Assembly: GCA_934432885.1 (NCBI GenBank)
Contig: CAKRYY010000008.1
Span: 12,288-76,287 of the forward strand
Source: an uncultured Lachnospiraceae bacterium
GTDB taxonomy: Bacteria; Bacillota; Clostridia; Lachnospirales; Lachnospiraceae
Reading direction: 5' to 3'
Length of the DNA stretch: 64,000 bases
Below, one piece after another: positions 40,935-49,311 of the stretch; positions within the stretch are counted from its first letter, which is position 1, and each line of letters starts with the position of its first letter. The notes beneath the pieces were generated by a model. The model was given only the letters and a program-made list of their open reading frames with translations. It searched no databases and had not been told where the DNA came from. A program made the position numbers and the translations under genes.

Positions 40935-41414
40935 CTACAGCGTAAGCTCTATTTTCCGCCCCGTTCCCTGATACTGATAATATCGCACGCCTGCTGCATC
41001 CAGCATCCTCTTGGACGCCCTCGTAGACGGCGTATCGGCATACTTATCACATTCATATACTATGGTTTTAATGCCCGCCTGAATGATTGCTTTGGCACAC
41101 TCATTACAGGGAAACAGGGATACATACAGCTTTGCGCCAACCAATGAACCGCCCCTGTAATTTAAAATTGCATTTAACTCACTATGGGTCACAAACGCAT
41201 ATTTCGTATCCAACATGCCGCCTTCCCGTTCCCAGGGGAACTCATCATCCGAGCAGCCTATTGGAAATCCATTGTAGCCCATAGAAAGAATCTTATTGTC
41301 CTCACTCACGATACATGCGCCAACCTGTGTATGCGGGTCCTTGGAGCGCATCCCCGACAGCTTGGAAATTCCCATAAAATATTCATCCCAGGAAATATAA
41401 TTGTTTCTTTTCAT
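40935..41414 (-). CDS. dCMP deaminase (ComEB-type)
   Basis: This zinc enzyme converts dCMP to dUMP for dTTP synthesis. The 159-aa protein has the cytidine-deaminase-fold motifs HSELNAI (His and the catalytic Glu) and PCNEC (two Cys zinc ligands), with the N-terminal WDEYFMGISKLSGMRSKDP helix typical of the dCMP deaminase/ComEB group. It lies 12 bp after upp and shares that operon. Confidence 0.93.
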   Translation of the reverse strand: MKRNNYISWDEYFMGISKLSGMRSKDPHTQVGACIVSEDNKILSMGYNGFPIGCSDDEFPWEREGGMLDTKYAFVTHSELNAILNYRGGSLVGAKLYVSLFPCNECAKAIIQAGIKTIVYECDKYADTPSTRASKRMLDAAGVRYYQYQGTGRKIELTL

Positions 41415-41426
41415 TGTATCCCCCGA

Positions 41427-42056
41427 TTACTTTGTGCCAAAAATCCTATCTCCTGCATCCCCAAGTCCCGGCACAATATAGCCGTGGTCGTTCAGCCGTT
41501 CATCCAGCGCACCAACATACATGTCCACATCCGGATGCTCCTCCTGCATCTTGCGGATGCCTTCCGGCGCGGCAATGATGCACATAAAATGAATTTTACG
41601 GCAGCCCTTGTCCTTCAGCATCTGGATTGCCGCTACAGAAGAGCCCCCTGTCGCAAGCATCGGGTCTACTACAAAGACCTCTCTCTCTGCACAGTCTGCA
41701 GGCAGCTTACAGTAATATTCTACCGGCTTTAAGGTCTGCGGGTCTCTGTATAAACCGATGTGTCCGACCTTTGCCGCCGGAATCAGGTTCAACACGCCGT
41801 CTACCATGCCAAGTCCTGCCCGCAGGATCGGCACAATTGCCATTTTCTTTCCCTTCAGCTCTTTTACAGATGCCTTGCAGATAGGTGTTTCAATTTCCAC
41901 CTCTGAAAGCTGCAAATCCCGGGTCGCCTCGTAGCAGATAAGCATTGCAATCTCACTGATTGTCTGCCTGAAATCTTTGGTTCCTGTCTCTTTCCTTCTG
42001 ATATAGCCAATCTTATGCTGAATCAACGGATGATCCATGATTACAACCTTTGCCAT
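41427..42056 (-). CDS. upp: Uracil phosphoribosyltransferase
   Basis: Upp salvages uracil to UMP with PRPP. The 209-aa product has the PRPP-binding loop [17 protein letters not shown] and the uracil-binding C-terminus [18 protein letters not shown]. upp lies near the atp operon here, as it does in Bacillus subtilis, where sua5/ywlC and rpiB-like genes are also neighbours; that is established gene order knowledge and supports all the calls in this run. Confidence 0.97.
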   Translation of the reverse strand: MAKVVIMDHPLIQHKIGYIRRKETGTKDFRQTISEIAMLICYEATRDLQLSEVEIETPICKASVKELKGKKMAIVPILRAGLGMVDGVLNLIPAAKVGHIGLYRDPQTLKPVEYYCKLPADCAEREVFVVDPMLATGGSSVAAIQMLKDKGCRKIHFMCIIAAPEGIRKMQEEHPDVDMYVGALDERLNDHGYIVPGLGDAGDRIFGTK

Positions 42057-42090
42057 CTTTTTTCCTCCTGTTTGTAGAATTTTTACACAG

Positions 42091-42522
42091 CTATTCTGCT
42101 TCTATCAGGTTGATTCTTCTCTGGTGTCTCTCTTCCCCTGAAAATTCTGTTTCCAGAAACATTTTTACAATATCAAGCGCAAGCTGCGTGCCGACAATCC
42201 CTGCTCCAAGCGCAAGCATATTGGCATTATTATGAAGTCTTGTCAGTCTTGCAGACGTAACGTCTCCGCACAGTGCGCAGCGGATTCCCGGTACTTTATT
42301 TGCCGTAATGGAAATACCAATGCCAGTTGTACAGATTAAAATGCCTCTGTCGCAGGTTCCGTCTGCCACTGCCTTTGCCGCAGCCCGTCCATATACCGGG
42401 TAATCGCAGGATGCCTTTGTCTCGCATCCGAAATCCCGGTACTCATAGCCTGCCTCCTCCAGATATTTTTTAATTTCCTGCTTTAAATCATATCCGCCGT
42501 GGTCGCTTCCCAATGCTATCAT
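42091..42522 (-). CDS. rpiB: Ribose-5-phosphate isomerase B
   Basis: RpiB interconverts ribulose-5-phosphate and ribose-5-phosphate. The 143-aa protein has [13 protein letters not shown] at the start, [25 protein letters not shown] with the catalytic cysteine region, and [14 protein letters not shown]. LacA/LacB are related but occur as a pair in lac operons; a single gene next to upp and sua5 fits RpiB. Confidence 0.94.
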   Translation of the reverse strand: MIALGSDHGGYDLKQEIKKYLEEAGYEYRDFGCETKASCDYPVYGRAAAKAVADGTCDRGILICTTGIGISITANKVPGIRCALCGDVTSARLTRLHNNANMLALGAGIVGTQLALDIVKMFLETEFSGEERHQRRINLIEAE

Positions 42523-42540
42523 TTTTCTTTCCTCCTGTTT

Positions 42541-43596
42541 TTATACGTGCAGCACATGGTGGCCAGCCGCCTTCAGCAGCCGGTTCATGATGGCCTGTCC
42601 TATTCCCTTATCGGAAAATGCTTCTGAATAAATACATTCTATGTTCTGCGAATCAAACTGTCTTAAAATCGCATACAGATGCCTTGCAATGGCTTCCTCA
42701 TCACATCTTGCGCCAACGCTTTCGATGCAGTCTGCCTCATACTGCCCTTTCGTCTCATCCGTACAGATAATACCGACTCTTTTTCCCTGTCTGTGCATTT
42801 CTTCTGCAAGCGCACGAATCTTTTCTGTTACCGCCTGCAGCTCGCCATCCACAATTGTCAGCTCGCCCTTCGGTGCATAATGCCGATATTTCATTCCCGG
42901 CGCCTTTGGAGCCTGCTTTGCATTTGCATCCAGAATGGTTCTATCTGTTTCAACGGGTGCCGAAAGTGCTTCTTCCAGCATTTTCTTCGTAATATATCCC
43001 GGTCTTAATATGGTAGGCGCAGAGTCCGTCAAATCTACAATCGTAGATTCCAGACCGATTCCAACGCTTCCACCATCCAGAATCATATCAATCTTTCCAT
43101 CCAAGTCTTCTTTTACATGCGCCGCACAGGTAGGGCTAGGTTTTCCAGAAGTATTGGCGCTAGGTGCTGCAATATACCCGCCTGCTGCCGCAATCAGCGC
43201 AAGCGCAATCTTATTTTCCGGCATCCGGATTGCAACCGTTTCAAGTCCGCCCGTCGTTTCAAGCGGAACTGCAGCTGATTTTTTCAAAATCATCGTCAGC
43301 GGTCCCGGCCAGAAGGCCTGTGCCAGCTTTTTTGCTGCCTCTGGAATTTCCTGCACAATCAATGCAATGTCCTCCCATCGGCAGATATGCACAATCAGCG
43401 GATTGTCGGAGGGACGTCCTTTGGCAGCATATATCTTGCGTGAGGACTCCTTTTGCAGCGCATCTCCGCCAAGACCGTAAACCGTCTCCGTCGGAAATGC
43501 CACCAGACCGCCCGCCTGCAAAATATCGCCCGCCTGCTTTATAATCCCTGCATCTATCTGTGATTCCGACACCACTGCTACCTTTGTCTGTATCAT
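42541..43596 (-). CDS. sua5: L-threonylcarbamoyladenylate synthase
   Basis: This enzyme makes threonylcarbamoyl-AMP for the t6A37 modification of tRNAs that read ANN codons. The 351-aa protein has the YrdC domain (PTETVYGLGGDAL, KGRPSDNPLIVHI, SANTSGKPSPT, about residues 20-210) and the extra C-terminal Sua5 domain, so it is the long Sua5 form rather than short TsaC. It heads the run sua5-rpiB-upp-deaminase. The dispersed repeat lies directly upstream. Confidence 0.95.
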   Translation of the reverse strand: MIQTKVAVVSESQIDAGIIKQAGDILQAGGLVAFPTETVYGLGGDALQKESSRKIYAAKGRPSDNPLIVHICRWEDIALIVQEIPEAAKKLAQAFWPGPLTMILKKSAAVPLETTGGLETVAIRMPENKIALALIAAAGGYIAAPSANTSGKPSPTCAAHVKEDLDGKIDMILDGGSVGIGLESTIVDLTDSAPTILRPGYITKKMLEEALSAPVETDRTILDANAKQAPKAPGMKYRHYAPKGELTIVDGELQAVTEKIRALAEEMHRQGKRVGIICTDETKGQYEADCIESVGARCDEEAIARHLYAILRQFDSQNIECIYSEAFSDKGIGQAIMNRLLKAAGHHVLHV

Positions 43597-43875
43597 TTGA
43601 ATTTACCTCTGGTTTATAAGTATAGCACATATCAAATGTCTGCTTACGCAGCCGCTTGTTATGCCATAAATCTTCGATTTATGATATACGCTTTATCGTG
43701 TTTTCACTAAGCCACACAGCACGCACGAATCCGCGCTTCGCGCTCTCCATCCTGCTTCGCAGGATATTCGTTCGTTAATGAGCGCAGAAAAACAAATGTC
43801 TGCTTACGCAGCCGCTTGTTTTTCTTTTGCGCTCATTATATCATACTCTTTCTTTAGAAAAAAGGGAATTTTCGT
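43597..43875. repeat. Intergenic region holding repeat copy A (122 bp) and a satellite module
   Basis: Positions 43724-43845 match 61094-61215 with 3 mismatches in 122 bp and no gaps. Inside it, 43779-43795 and 43816-43835 form a 17-bp inverted repeat with one 3-nt bulge, around an inner CTGC-TTAC-GCAG hairpin; ATCCTGC-TTC-GCAGGAT lies upstream of that. A 28-bp module (CAAATGTCTGCTTACGCAGC...) occurs twice, at 43633-43660 and 43793-43820. The minus-strand end carries TATAAT (in TATGATATAATGAGCGC) pointing toward sua5. No coding potential is seen. Confidence 0.85.
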
Positions 43876-44592
43876 TCATTCCATTTGATTGACGGTCTGC
43901 ATGATTCCCATAAACACAGCCCATGCAACCTGCTCCTGATAGGCTGGGTCGGACAGTTTTTTTGCCTCCTCCTGGTTGGAGAGGAAGCCACACTCTACAA
44001 TAATAATGGGAGAAGAGGTCTTTTTGAGCAGAAAATAGCTTGCATTTGCTTTCGCCTCCCTGTGATTTTGCGGATCAAGCCTCTGTTTCAGGCTCTCCTG
44101 CATGACCTTTGCGGCATTCTCACTTTCCTTACTGTCTTTATAATAGAATACCTGCGCGCCCTTCACATATTCTTCAGGATAGCTGTTTTGATGAATACTG
44201 ACCGCAAGCATGGGCGACGCTTCCTCTATCTTTTCAATGCGGCGCTTCATATCCTGCACCTTTTTATTCTCTGCCCCTGCATCATACAACCCTTCGCTTC
44301 CTGTACGAGTCAGCACTGTCTCTATTCCCTCCAGCCGAAGCAGACTTTCAACTTTTCTTGCGATTTCCAGATTCAAATCCTTTTCCAGCGCACCGTTAAT
44401 ACCAATCTTGCCCGGGTCATCTCCTCCGTGCCCTGCGTCTATCACGATACAGCGCTCTGCCTTCTGCACATTGCTGCTGTCAACGAAAGAGACCGTACCC
44501 TTTACTGTCAGAAAGACCGTACCCACAAGCATAAGCCCCATAGTCAGATAAAGGGCGGCTGTCTGCGTCCTCTTATATGTTTCCTTCCGCAT
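43876..44592 (-). CDS. cwlD: N-acetylmuramoyl-L-alanine amidase, CwlD-like
   Basis: CwlD helps make muramic-delta-lactam in spore cortex. The 238-aa protein has an N-terminal membrane/signal segment (LYLTMGLMLVGTVFLTVKG) and an Amidase_3 domain: IDAGHGGDDPGKIG with the first zinc His and Glu, SIHQNSY with the second His, and IIVECGFLSNQEEA with the catalytic Glu. No SPOR or wall-binding repeats are attached, which fits CwlD rather than vegetative amidases. ATG 44592 has GGTGGA upstream; ATG 44610 has none. Confidence 0.85.
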   Translation of the reverse strand: MRKETYKRTQTAALYLTMGLMLVGTVFLTVKGTVSFVDSSNVQKAERCIVIDAGHGGDDPGKIGINGALEKDLNLEIARKVESLLRLEGIETVLTRTGSEGLYDAGAENKKVQDMKRRIEKIEEASPMLAVSIHQNSYPEEYVKGAQVFYYKDSKESENAAKVMQESLKQRLDPQNHREAKANASYFLLKKTSSPIIIVECGFLSNQEEAKKLSDPAYQEQVAWAVFMGIMQTVNQME

Positions 44593-44660
44593 GTTATGAA
44601 ATTCCACCATTTTGGGATTTTTACTAATTTATGAAAAGAAAGCAGAGAAAAGTAGTATTA

Positions 44661-45210
44661 TTACAAAAAATGAAGCAGCAGCATATAGCAGCCGGTTCCC
44701 AGTACAATACCAAGCAGCGTACTGTGCTTCCACTTATAGGTAAGAGCCACAACAGCAACTGCCAGCAACACTGCCGAGCAGTGTTCCGCACATCCAGTAG
44801 CCCCAGCTGAACAGCGCAATCAGAAACATCGTATCCTCTTTATCCTTCTGTGGCATCGCAAGCGTACAGTTTACCGCAAAAGTTTCATCCGTAAGGGTAT
44901 GAATTATCAGCAGCTTTTTTTGTCCCATCCGCTTGAAATCCTCCAGAAAGGTCAGACTGTAAAAGCTCTGGCGGCTGTTCATCAAAAATGCTGTAAGCGC
45001 TGCTGTCAGAAAAGAAACGCCGCTGCAAAGAAATATAATCAGCACAAACTGATATGCGCCCGTATAGACAATACAGCTAATGAGCAATGCGTAATACCAC
45101 GCAAACCCCGATGTTTCCATCATAATTCCATAAGCCATGCCAACAAACAGATAACTGCACAGAATCGGCAGCGACCTGACAAATGCACCTATTATGATTT
45201 CTTTTCTCAT
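44661..45210 (-). pseudogene. azlC/azlD remnant fused by an internal deletion
   Basis: The frame from 45210 encodes the first roughly 145 residues of an AzlC branched-chain amino-acid exporter subunit (LPILCSYLFVGMAYGI, SRQSFYSLTFLEDFKRMG, FSWGYWMCGTLLGSVAG), then breaks off at 44734 after 13 unrelated residues. In the +1 frame from about 44785 the sequence continues as VLLAVAVVALTYKWKHSTLLGIVLGTGCYMLLLHFL, which looks like the C-terminus of AzlD, ending at 44661. About 80 residues of AzlC and 65 of AzlD are missing. AzlC and AzlD are normally adjacent genes, so an out-of-frame deletion explains this well. It starts 6 bp after the GH18 gene. Confidence 0.75.
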
Positions 45211-45216
45211 TTTATC

Positions 45217-46902
45217 CTACCCGTGTAAGTAACCGTCTATGACATTCCAGATAGCAGGCCGCTCAAAGCCCAGCTTCCATGCGCTCACACCTGCAATATT
45301 GTAATTTGTCATAACATTCAGTTTTACCTGTATCGACTGCTCATCCTCCAGCCATACCTGATAAAGAATGCCGTTTTCTTCAAATTCTGCATAATTCTGG
45401 CAGGTCGTCTCATCCCATACCGCCTGCACGCCATGATTTGCAAGGAAATTCTCCGCAGATTCCATTCCGACTGCATCGCTCGTCACGCTGCCACCTTCGG
45501 TCTTCCATACTCTTGTATAAAAGGGAATTGCGTTGATTACCTTTTCCGCCGGTACTTCTTCTACCGTTTTCTGAATTCCGGTCTCTACAAAATCAATAGA
45601 TGCAACGCTTCCGGCTTCTTCGCTTCCGGACCAGTGCTCATCATATCCCATAATTATGACATAGTCTACTACTTCGCCCTGCTGCCGTCTGCCATAATGC
45701 GCTGTATTTCCAATCGGTACATAATTGTCTACCGAAAGTACGATGCCGTTTGCCCTGCAGGGAATCGAAAGTTCCCGCAGAAACTGAACAAAATGCTCTC
45801 CCGTTTTTTCACTTAACTGCTCAAAATCAATGTTGATGCCGTCCATGCCGCAGGCTGCCGCTGCCTGCACCAGTCCTTCTATCAGATGCGTCCGCTTCGT
45901 TGTCGAAGACAGCACACTATAGGTATCTACCTCGTCACTGAAGTTATCAACCAGTCCCCAGACCTCCAGCCCCTTCTGATGTGCCTTTGCCACATAGTCC
46001 GTGGACGCAATGCTTGTAAAGTTGCCTTCATTGTCACTTAAAGAAAACCATGTCGGAGAAATGGTATTGAGCCCCTGGGTCGCCGCCGTCACCTCATCAA
46101 AGGTTGCATTTCCCGCCTGATTCATAACCTGATGCCAGCCCATGCAGATTGTATAATCCTTCTGGATGCTGGTATAGACCGGTTCCTCATAGTCTGTGAC
46201 CGGCTCAGGCTCCCTGGTATGAATATCCTTTAAAAATTTCTTCTCCACATAACCGATATAAGCATCTGCCTTTACCTTTGCCCAGGTATCCATCTCTTCC
46301 AGAACAACGACTTCCCTGCCAGCATCGATTTCCTCCAGAATATCGCTCTTGATTCCGCCCTGATACCGTATCTGCGTATGCTTGCTAAGCGTAGCAGCCG
46401 TCTGCTCCTGCCAGTTGGTATAAACCTGCATGCGATTTGGTTCTGTAAAGGGTTCGTAAGAAAAGTTTGTGAAGTTTTTCACATAATCTGCCGCAATATA
46501 AAGCGTATCCCCTTCATACCTGGATACCAGATAGCCCGCATCCTGCGGCGCACCCGCCTGTGTATACACTGCGCTTCCAATCTGCGTACTGATTATATCA
46601 TCCGGCGTCGTATATAAGAGCAGCCCTTCCAACTTATCCTCATAAAAGCGCTCATTCAGATACTGATGCACGGTATCAATTGAAAAATAATAACAGCCGT
46701 CCAGCAAAAGCGCCTTCTCCGGCAGTAATTCATCCTGCAATATAATTGCCACTTCATCCGGCTCCTGAAGGTCAAAGTACGCCTCCAAATCCGCCTTTTC
46801 CTTTGAATAAGAATATTTTTCTTTTATTTTGACTCCCAAACTTGCTGCAACTATCACAAATATGAGGACGATTGCAACCAATGCCGGAATTATCTTTTTC
46901 AT
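45217..46902 (-). CDS. Membrane-anchored glycoside hydrolase family 18 protein with SH3 domain
   Basis: The 561-aa protein starts at ATG 46902 (MKKIIPALVAIV, after AAAGGAG). It has an N-terminal membrane helix (about 4-22), a copper-amine-oxidase-N-like stalk domain (about 45-110), a bacterial SH3 domain (about 175-225) and a GH18 barrel (about 250-561). The catalytic DGxxxDxE is DGINIDFE, with the acid E361 present. Such proteins (SleL/YdhD-like) cleave peptidoglycan glycan strands, often in spore cortex or wall remodelling; chitin is a less likely substrate. The azlC remnant and cwlD lie downstream on the same strand. Confidence 0.88.
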   Translation of the reverse strand: MKKIIPALVAIVLIFVIVAASLGVKIKEKYSYSKEKADLEAYFDLQEPDEVAIILQDELLPEKALLLDGCYYFSIDTVHQYLNERFYEDKLEGLLLYTTPDDIISTQIGSAVYTQAGAPQDAGYLVSRYEGDTLYIAADYVKNFTNFSYEPFTEPNRMQVYTNWQEQTAATLSKHTQIRYQGGIKSDILEEIDAGREVVVLEEMDTWAKVKADAYIGYVEKKFLKDIHTREPEPVTDYEEPVYTSIQKDYTICMGWHQVMNQAGNATFDEVTAATQGLNTISPTWFSLSDNEGNFTSIASTDYVAKAHQKGLEVWGLVDNFSDEVDTYSVLSSTTKRTHLIEGLVQAAAACGMDGINIDFEQLSEKTGEHFVQFLRELSIPCRANGIVLSVDNYVPIGNTAHYGRRQQGEVVDYVIIMGYDEHWSGSEEAGSVASIDFVETGIQKTVEEVPAEKVINAIPFYTRVWKTEGGSVTSDAVGMESAENFLANHGVQAVWDETTCQNYAEFEENGILYQVWLEDEQSIQVKLNVMTNYNIAGVSAWKLGFERPAIWNVIDGYLHG

Positions 46903-47079
46903 CTGTTCCGCTCCTTTCCAATCGTCCCCATTATAACAGACTATTTTTCTACCGTCATTACCTTTTGACGTTTTTTGTAGTTTGCAGGCGCAGTATTTTG
47001 TCGGCATAAAGGTTCCCTTTTTCTGTTTCCTTTTCTTTACAGCGCCTGCGAGCTTGCATGCAAACTCTTTTCTTTTTTA

Positions 47080-47295
47080 TTATCCTAATTTAATTCTGTC
47101 ATACCTTAGCTGCGTCAGTCTGCCGTCTTCATCGTGTACATAGTCAGGCATGTAAACCGCATCCTCATTTACGCAGCAGGTCCATGCCAGTTCTGCCGCA
47201 GACACACGCCTGCCGTCCAGATACAGGTCTGTACCATCTTTTGCAATTTCTTCAAGCTGCTTTCGCATATCCTGCAGCCTTTCTTCCTGCAGCAA
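47080..47295 (-). CDS. Small conserved-looking protein, TTG start
   Basis: The 71-aa product LLQEERLQDMRKQLEEIAKDGTDLYLDGRRVSAAELAWTCCVNEDAVYMPDYVHDEDGRLTQLRYDRIKLG is soluble and acidic-helical at the start. It is supported by a strong AGGAGG 8 bp before a TTG codon at 47295. I do not recognise a family. It ends 177 bp before the GH18 start on the same strand. No function is proposed. Confidence 0.6.
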   Translation of the reverse strand: MLQEERLQDMRKQLEEIAKDGTDLYLDGRRVSAAELAWTCCVNEDAVYMPDYVHDEDGRLTQLRYDRIKLG

Positions 47296-47961
47296 TCTAA
47301 ATCTCCTCCTCTCTGTTTTTAATTAGAAGATTCGGAGACAGGAAAGAAACTCTGTGATATATTTTATTCCTACGAATCTTCTTTCATTTTCTGGTAAAAA
47401 TGGTATAAAATAATCTGAAACGAGATGCACAGACGTGTATGCGCGCATAAAATAATTGAAATACTACCCAGACAGGTGGTAAAACAATCTTAAAGCTTTG
47501 AATTATAATGTTGAATCTCGGTGGAAATTTCTGATGCCCCGCAGTTGCACTGGGCTTATAAGACTCTCCCGCAGTCGCGGAAGCTCTTTGATGAAACACT
47601 TTATTTCATATTGTGCTTCATAACTGTGTAGATAATAGATATAATATATATAGAAGAAATAGACGGGCATTCATCATACCCCTGCGGCAAAAATGCTACT
47701 GCCTCCTTTCAGATACAGATTGTCTGAAAGCATCTCTGTTTATTATTATATCGTATCCCTTCTATTTGTACAAGAGCTTTGGTAAATTTATGAAAATTTA
47801 AGGATTCTGTAAAATACTGCTATTGACTTGCCTAATCAATGAGTATAATATACTTGTAACAACAAAGCGGCTTTTCACATTACCGTTAAAGTTGCTTTTT
47901 CACTATAATATTTCGATTTTTTATCATCTTTATAATGATAGTCAGATAAGGAAGTGATCCT
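47296..47961. other. Long gene-free stretch upstream of mecA with repeats and promoter
   Basis: This 666-bp region has no convincing gene. It contains a pair of direct repeats, CCCGCAGTTGC (47538) and CCCGCAGTCGC (47568), exactly 30 bp apart; an 8-bp hairpin CTTTCAGA...TCTGAAAG at 47708-47732; and mecA promoter candidates. These are TTGACT (47823-47828) with TATAAT (47844-47849), spacer 15, and a second TATAAT at 47904-47909. The segment 47401-47640 has the look of a structured RNA or dispersed element that I cannot name. Confidence 0.5.
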
Positions 47962-48735
47962 ATGAAAATTGAAAAAGTGAATGACCATCAAATCCGCTGT
48001 ACTCTGACAAAAGCAGACCTGGCTGACCGTGAATTAAAAATCAGTGAGCTTGCTTATGGTACAGAAAAAGCAAAGTCCCTGTTTCGTGATATGATGCAGC
48101 AGGCTTCTTTTGAATGTGGTTTTGAAGCGGATAATATTCCGCTTATGATAGAAGCAATCCCGTTAAACTCCGAATGTATCGTCCTGATTATTACAAAGGT
48201 CGAAGATCCTGAAGAATTAGATACCCGGTTTTCAAAATTTGCGCCTTCTGTTCACGATGGCGAGGATGATGACAGTGCAGATGATACCGACAGCTACAGC
48301 GCAGGAGCAGACGATGTTCTTGACCTGTTTAAACGTATTCACGAAGGAAAGATCAGTGAAATATCAGGTAAATCCAGCGAAGCTGCTTCTCTTTCTGCCC
48401 TGGCAGACGACGAGGATGACATTTCAGCGCTTGTCGATACCGACTTAACGAGAGTATTCTCCTTCCGTCATTTGAATGAACTGCTGCGTCTTGCCCATAT
48501 TCTGCGGGATTACTATAACGGCAGCAATTCGCTCTATCGCAATCAGAATACGCAGACCTACGCGCTCGTTCTTTCCAAGAGCTCACATACGCCGGAGGAA
48601 TTCAATAAAATCTGCAACGTTATCTCCGAGTATGGCAGACTGGAAAAGTCCTCTTTGGCAGCTGCAGCTTACTTAAACGAGCATTGTGAGCTCTTTATTG
48701 AAGAAAATGCGCTGCAGGCGCTTTCAGAAATTTAA
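47962..48735 (+). CDS. mecA: Adaptor protein MecA
   Basis: MecA-type adaptors deliver substrates to ClpC-ClpP. The 257-aa protein has the N-terminal substrate-binding domain (MKIEKVNDHQIRCTLTKADLADRELKISELAYGTEKAKSLF), an acidic linker (DGEDDDSADDTDS), and the C-terminal ClpC-binding domain (VFSFRHLNELLRLAHILRDYYNGSNSLYR). It is a lone gene with its own promoter and shares a terminator with the convergent DUF1858 gene. Confidence 0.94.
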   Translation: MKIEKVNDHQIRCTLTKADLADRELKISELAYGTEKAKSLFRDMMQQASFECGFEADNIPLMIEAIPLNSECIVLIITKVEDPEELDTRFSKFAPSVHDGEDDDSADDTDSYSAGADDVLDLFKRIHEGKISEISGKSSEAASLSALADDEDDISALVDTDLTRVFSFRHLNELLRLAHILRDYYNGSNSLYRNQNTQTYALVLSKSSHTPEEFNKICNVISEYGRLEKSSLAAAAYLNEHCELFIEENALQALSEI

Positions 48736-48831
48736 TTTCTAGTTTAAGAGTTTGCGCGCAAACTCTCTGCGCATGAGCGGTGTCTGCAAGGCAAAATTCA
48801 GCTCCGCGAGTTGCATATCTTATTTCATATA

Positions 48832-48862
48832 AAAAAGCAGCATCCCTTCGGACGCTGCTTTT
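48832..48862. terminator. Bidirectional terminator between mecA and DUF1858 gene
   Basis: AAAAAGCAGC and GCTGCTTTT form the stem, extended by TCC/GGA inside, with an A-run before and T-run after. Confidence 0.85.
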
Positions 48863-48880
48863 CTATTTTTTCTCCCGCAC

Positions 48881-49075
48881 TTAGCCAAGCGCTTCAATCT
48901 GCTTCATAAGTCCATCAATATCCATACCATGTACCATAGCCGCTTCCTCTAGGGTCTCTCCCTGTGCGGAAGGACATCCCAGACAGTGCATGCCAGCCGC
49001 CATCAGCACCGGCGCAACTTCAGGTTTTGTCTGAAGGATTTCACCTATTGTCATGTCTTTTGTGATTCCTGCCAT
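48881..49075 (-). CDS. DUF1858 domain protein with CxxC
   Basis: The 64-aa protein [64 protein letters not shown] is a complete DUF1858 domain with the conserved [12 protein letters not shown] motif. The family is small, helical and often linked to anaerobic redox or metal chemistry; its function is unknown. It is divergent from the pyruvate formate-lyase locus, with 236 bp between the two starts. Confidence 0.88.
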   Translation of the reverse strand: MAGITKDMTIGEILQTKPEVAPVLMAAGMHCLGCPSAQGETLEEAAMVHGMDIDGLMKQIEALG

Positions 49076-49225
49076 TTTTTCTACCTCCTGTGCATATTTT
49101 CCAAAACTGCCTTTTCATTATAATACTTTAACCATCTATTCGCAAGTTATCCACGATTTTCACAAATTTTTAGAAAGTTTTCATATTTTTTATAAGCTTG
49201 TATACAAAAAAATACATGCCTGTCC

Positions 49226-49255
49226 TTGACGTTTTCATGCTTTAGCACTTATAAT
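49226..49255 (+). promoter_or_regulatory. Promoter of the pyruvate formate-lyase locus
   Basis: TTGACG (49226-49231), an 18-bp spacer and TATAAT (49250-49255), about 55 bp before the start codon. No clear Rex or FNR palindrome was found around it. Confidence 0.72.
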
Positions 49256-49311
49256 ATTGTCACAGGATTAACATTAGTTTCATCTAAAATTTGATAGGAG
49301 GCTATTTCAAA

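Noticed and set aside
44734-45210. Short but intact azlC, or programmed frameshifting into azlD
   Set aside because: About 80 residues of the AzlC core and the AzlD start are missing, and no slippery site is visible at the break; a deletion explains it better.
47618-47677. 19-residue hydrophobic peptide (MMNARLFLLYILYLLLTQL), looking like a type I toxin
   Set aside because: There is only a weak GGGG upstream, no antisense RNA promoter that I can define, and no match to known toxin families.
49147-49155. Single DnaA-box-like TTATCCACG upstream of pflB
   Set aside because: It is isolated and imperfect, so it is expected by chance in 64 kb.
49076-49311. Rex or FNR operator in the pfl promoter region
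   Set aside because: Only half-sites (such as TTGTCACA and TTTCACAA) are seen; no complete palindrome with correct spacing.
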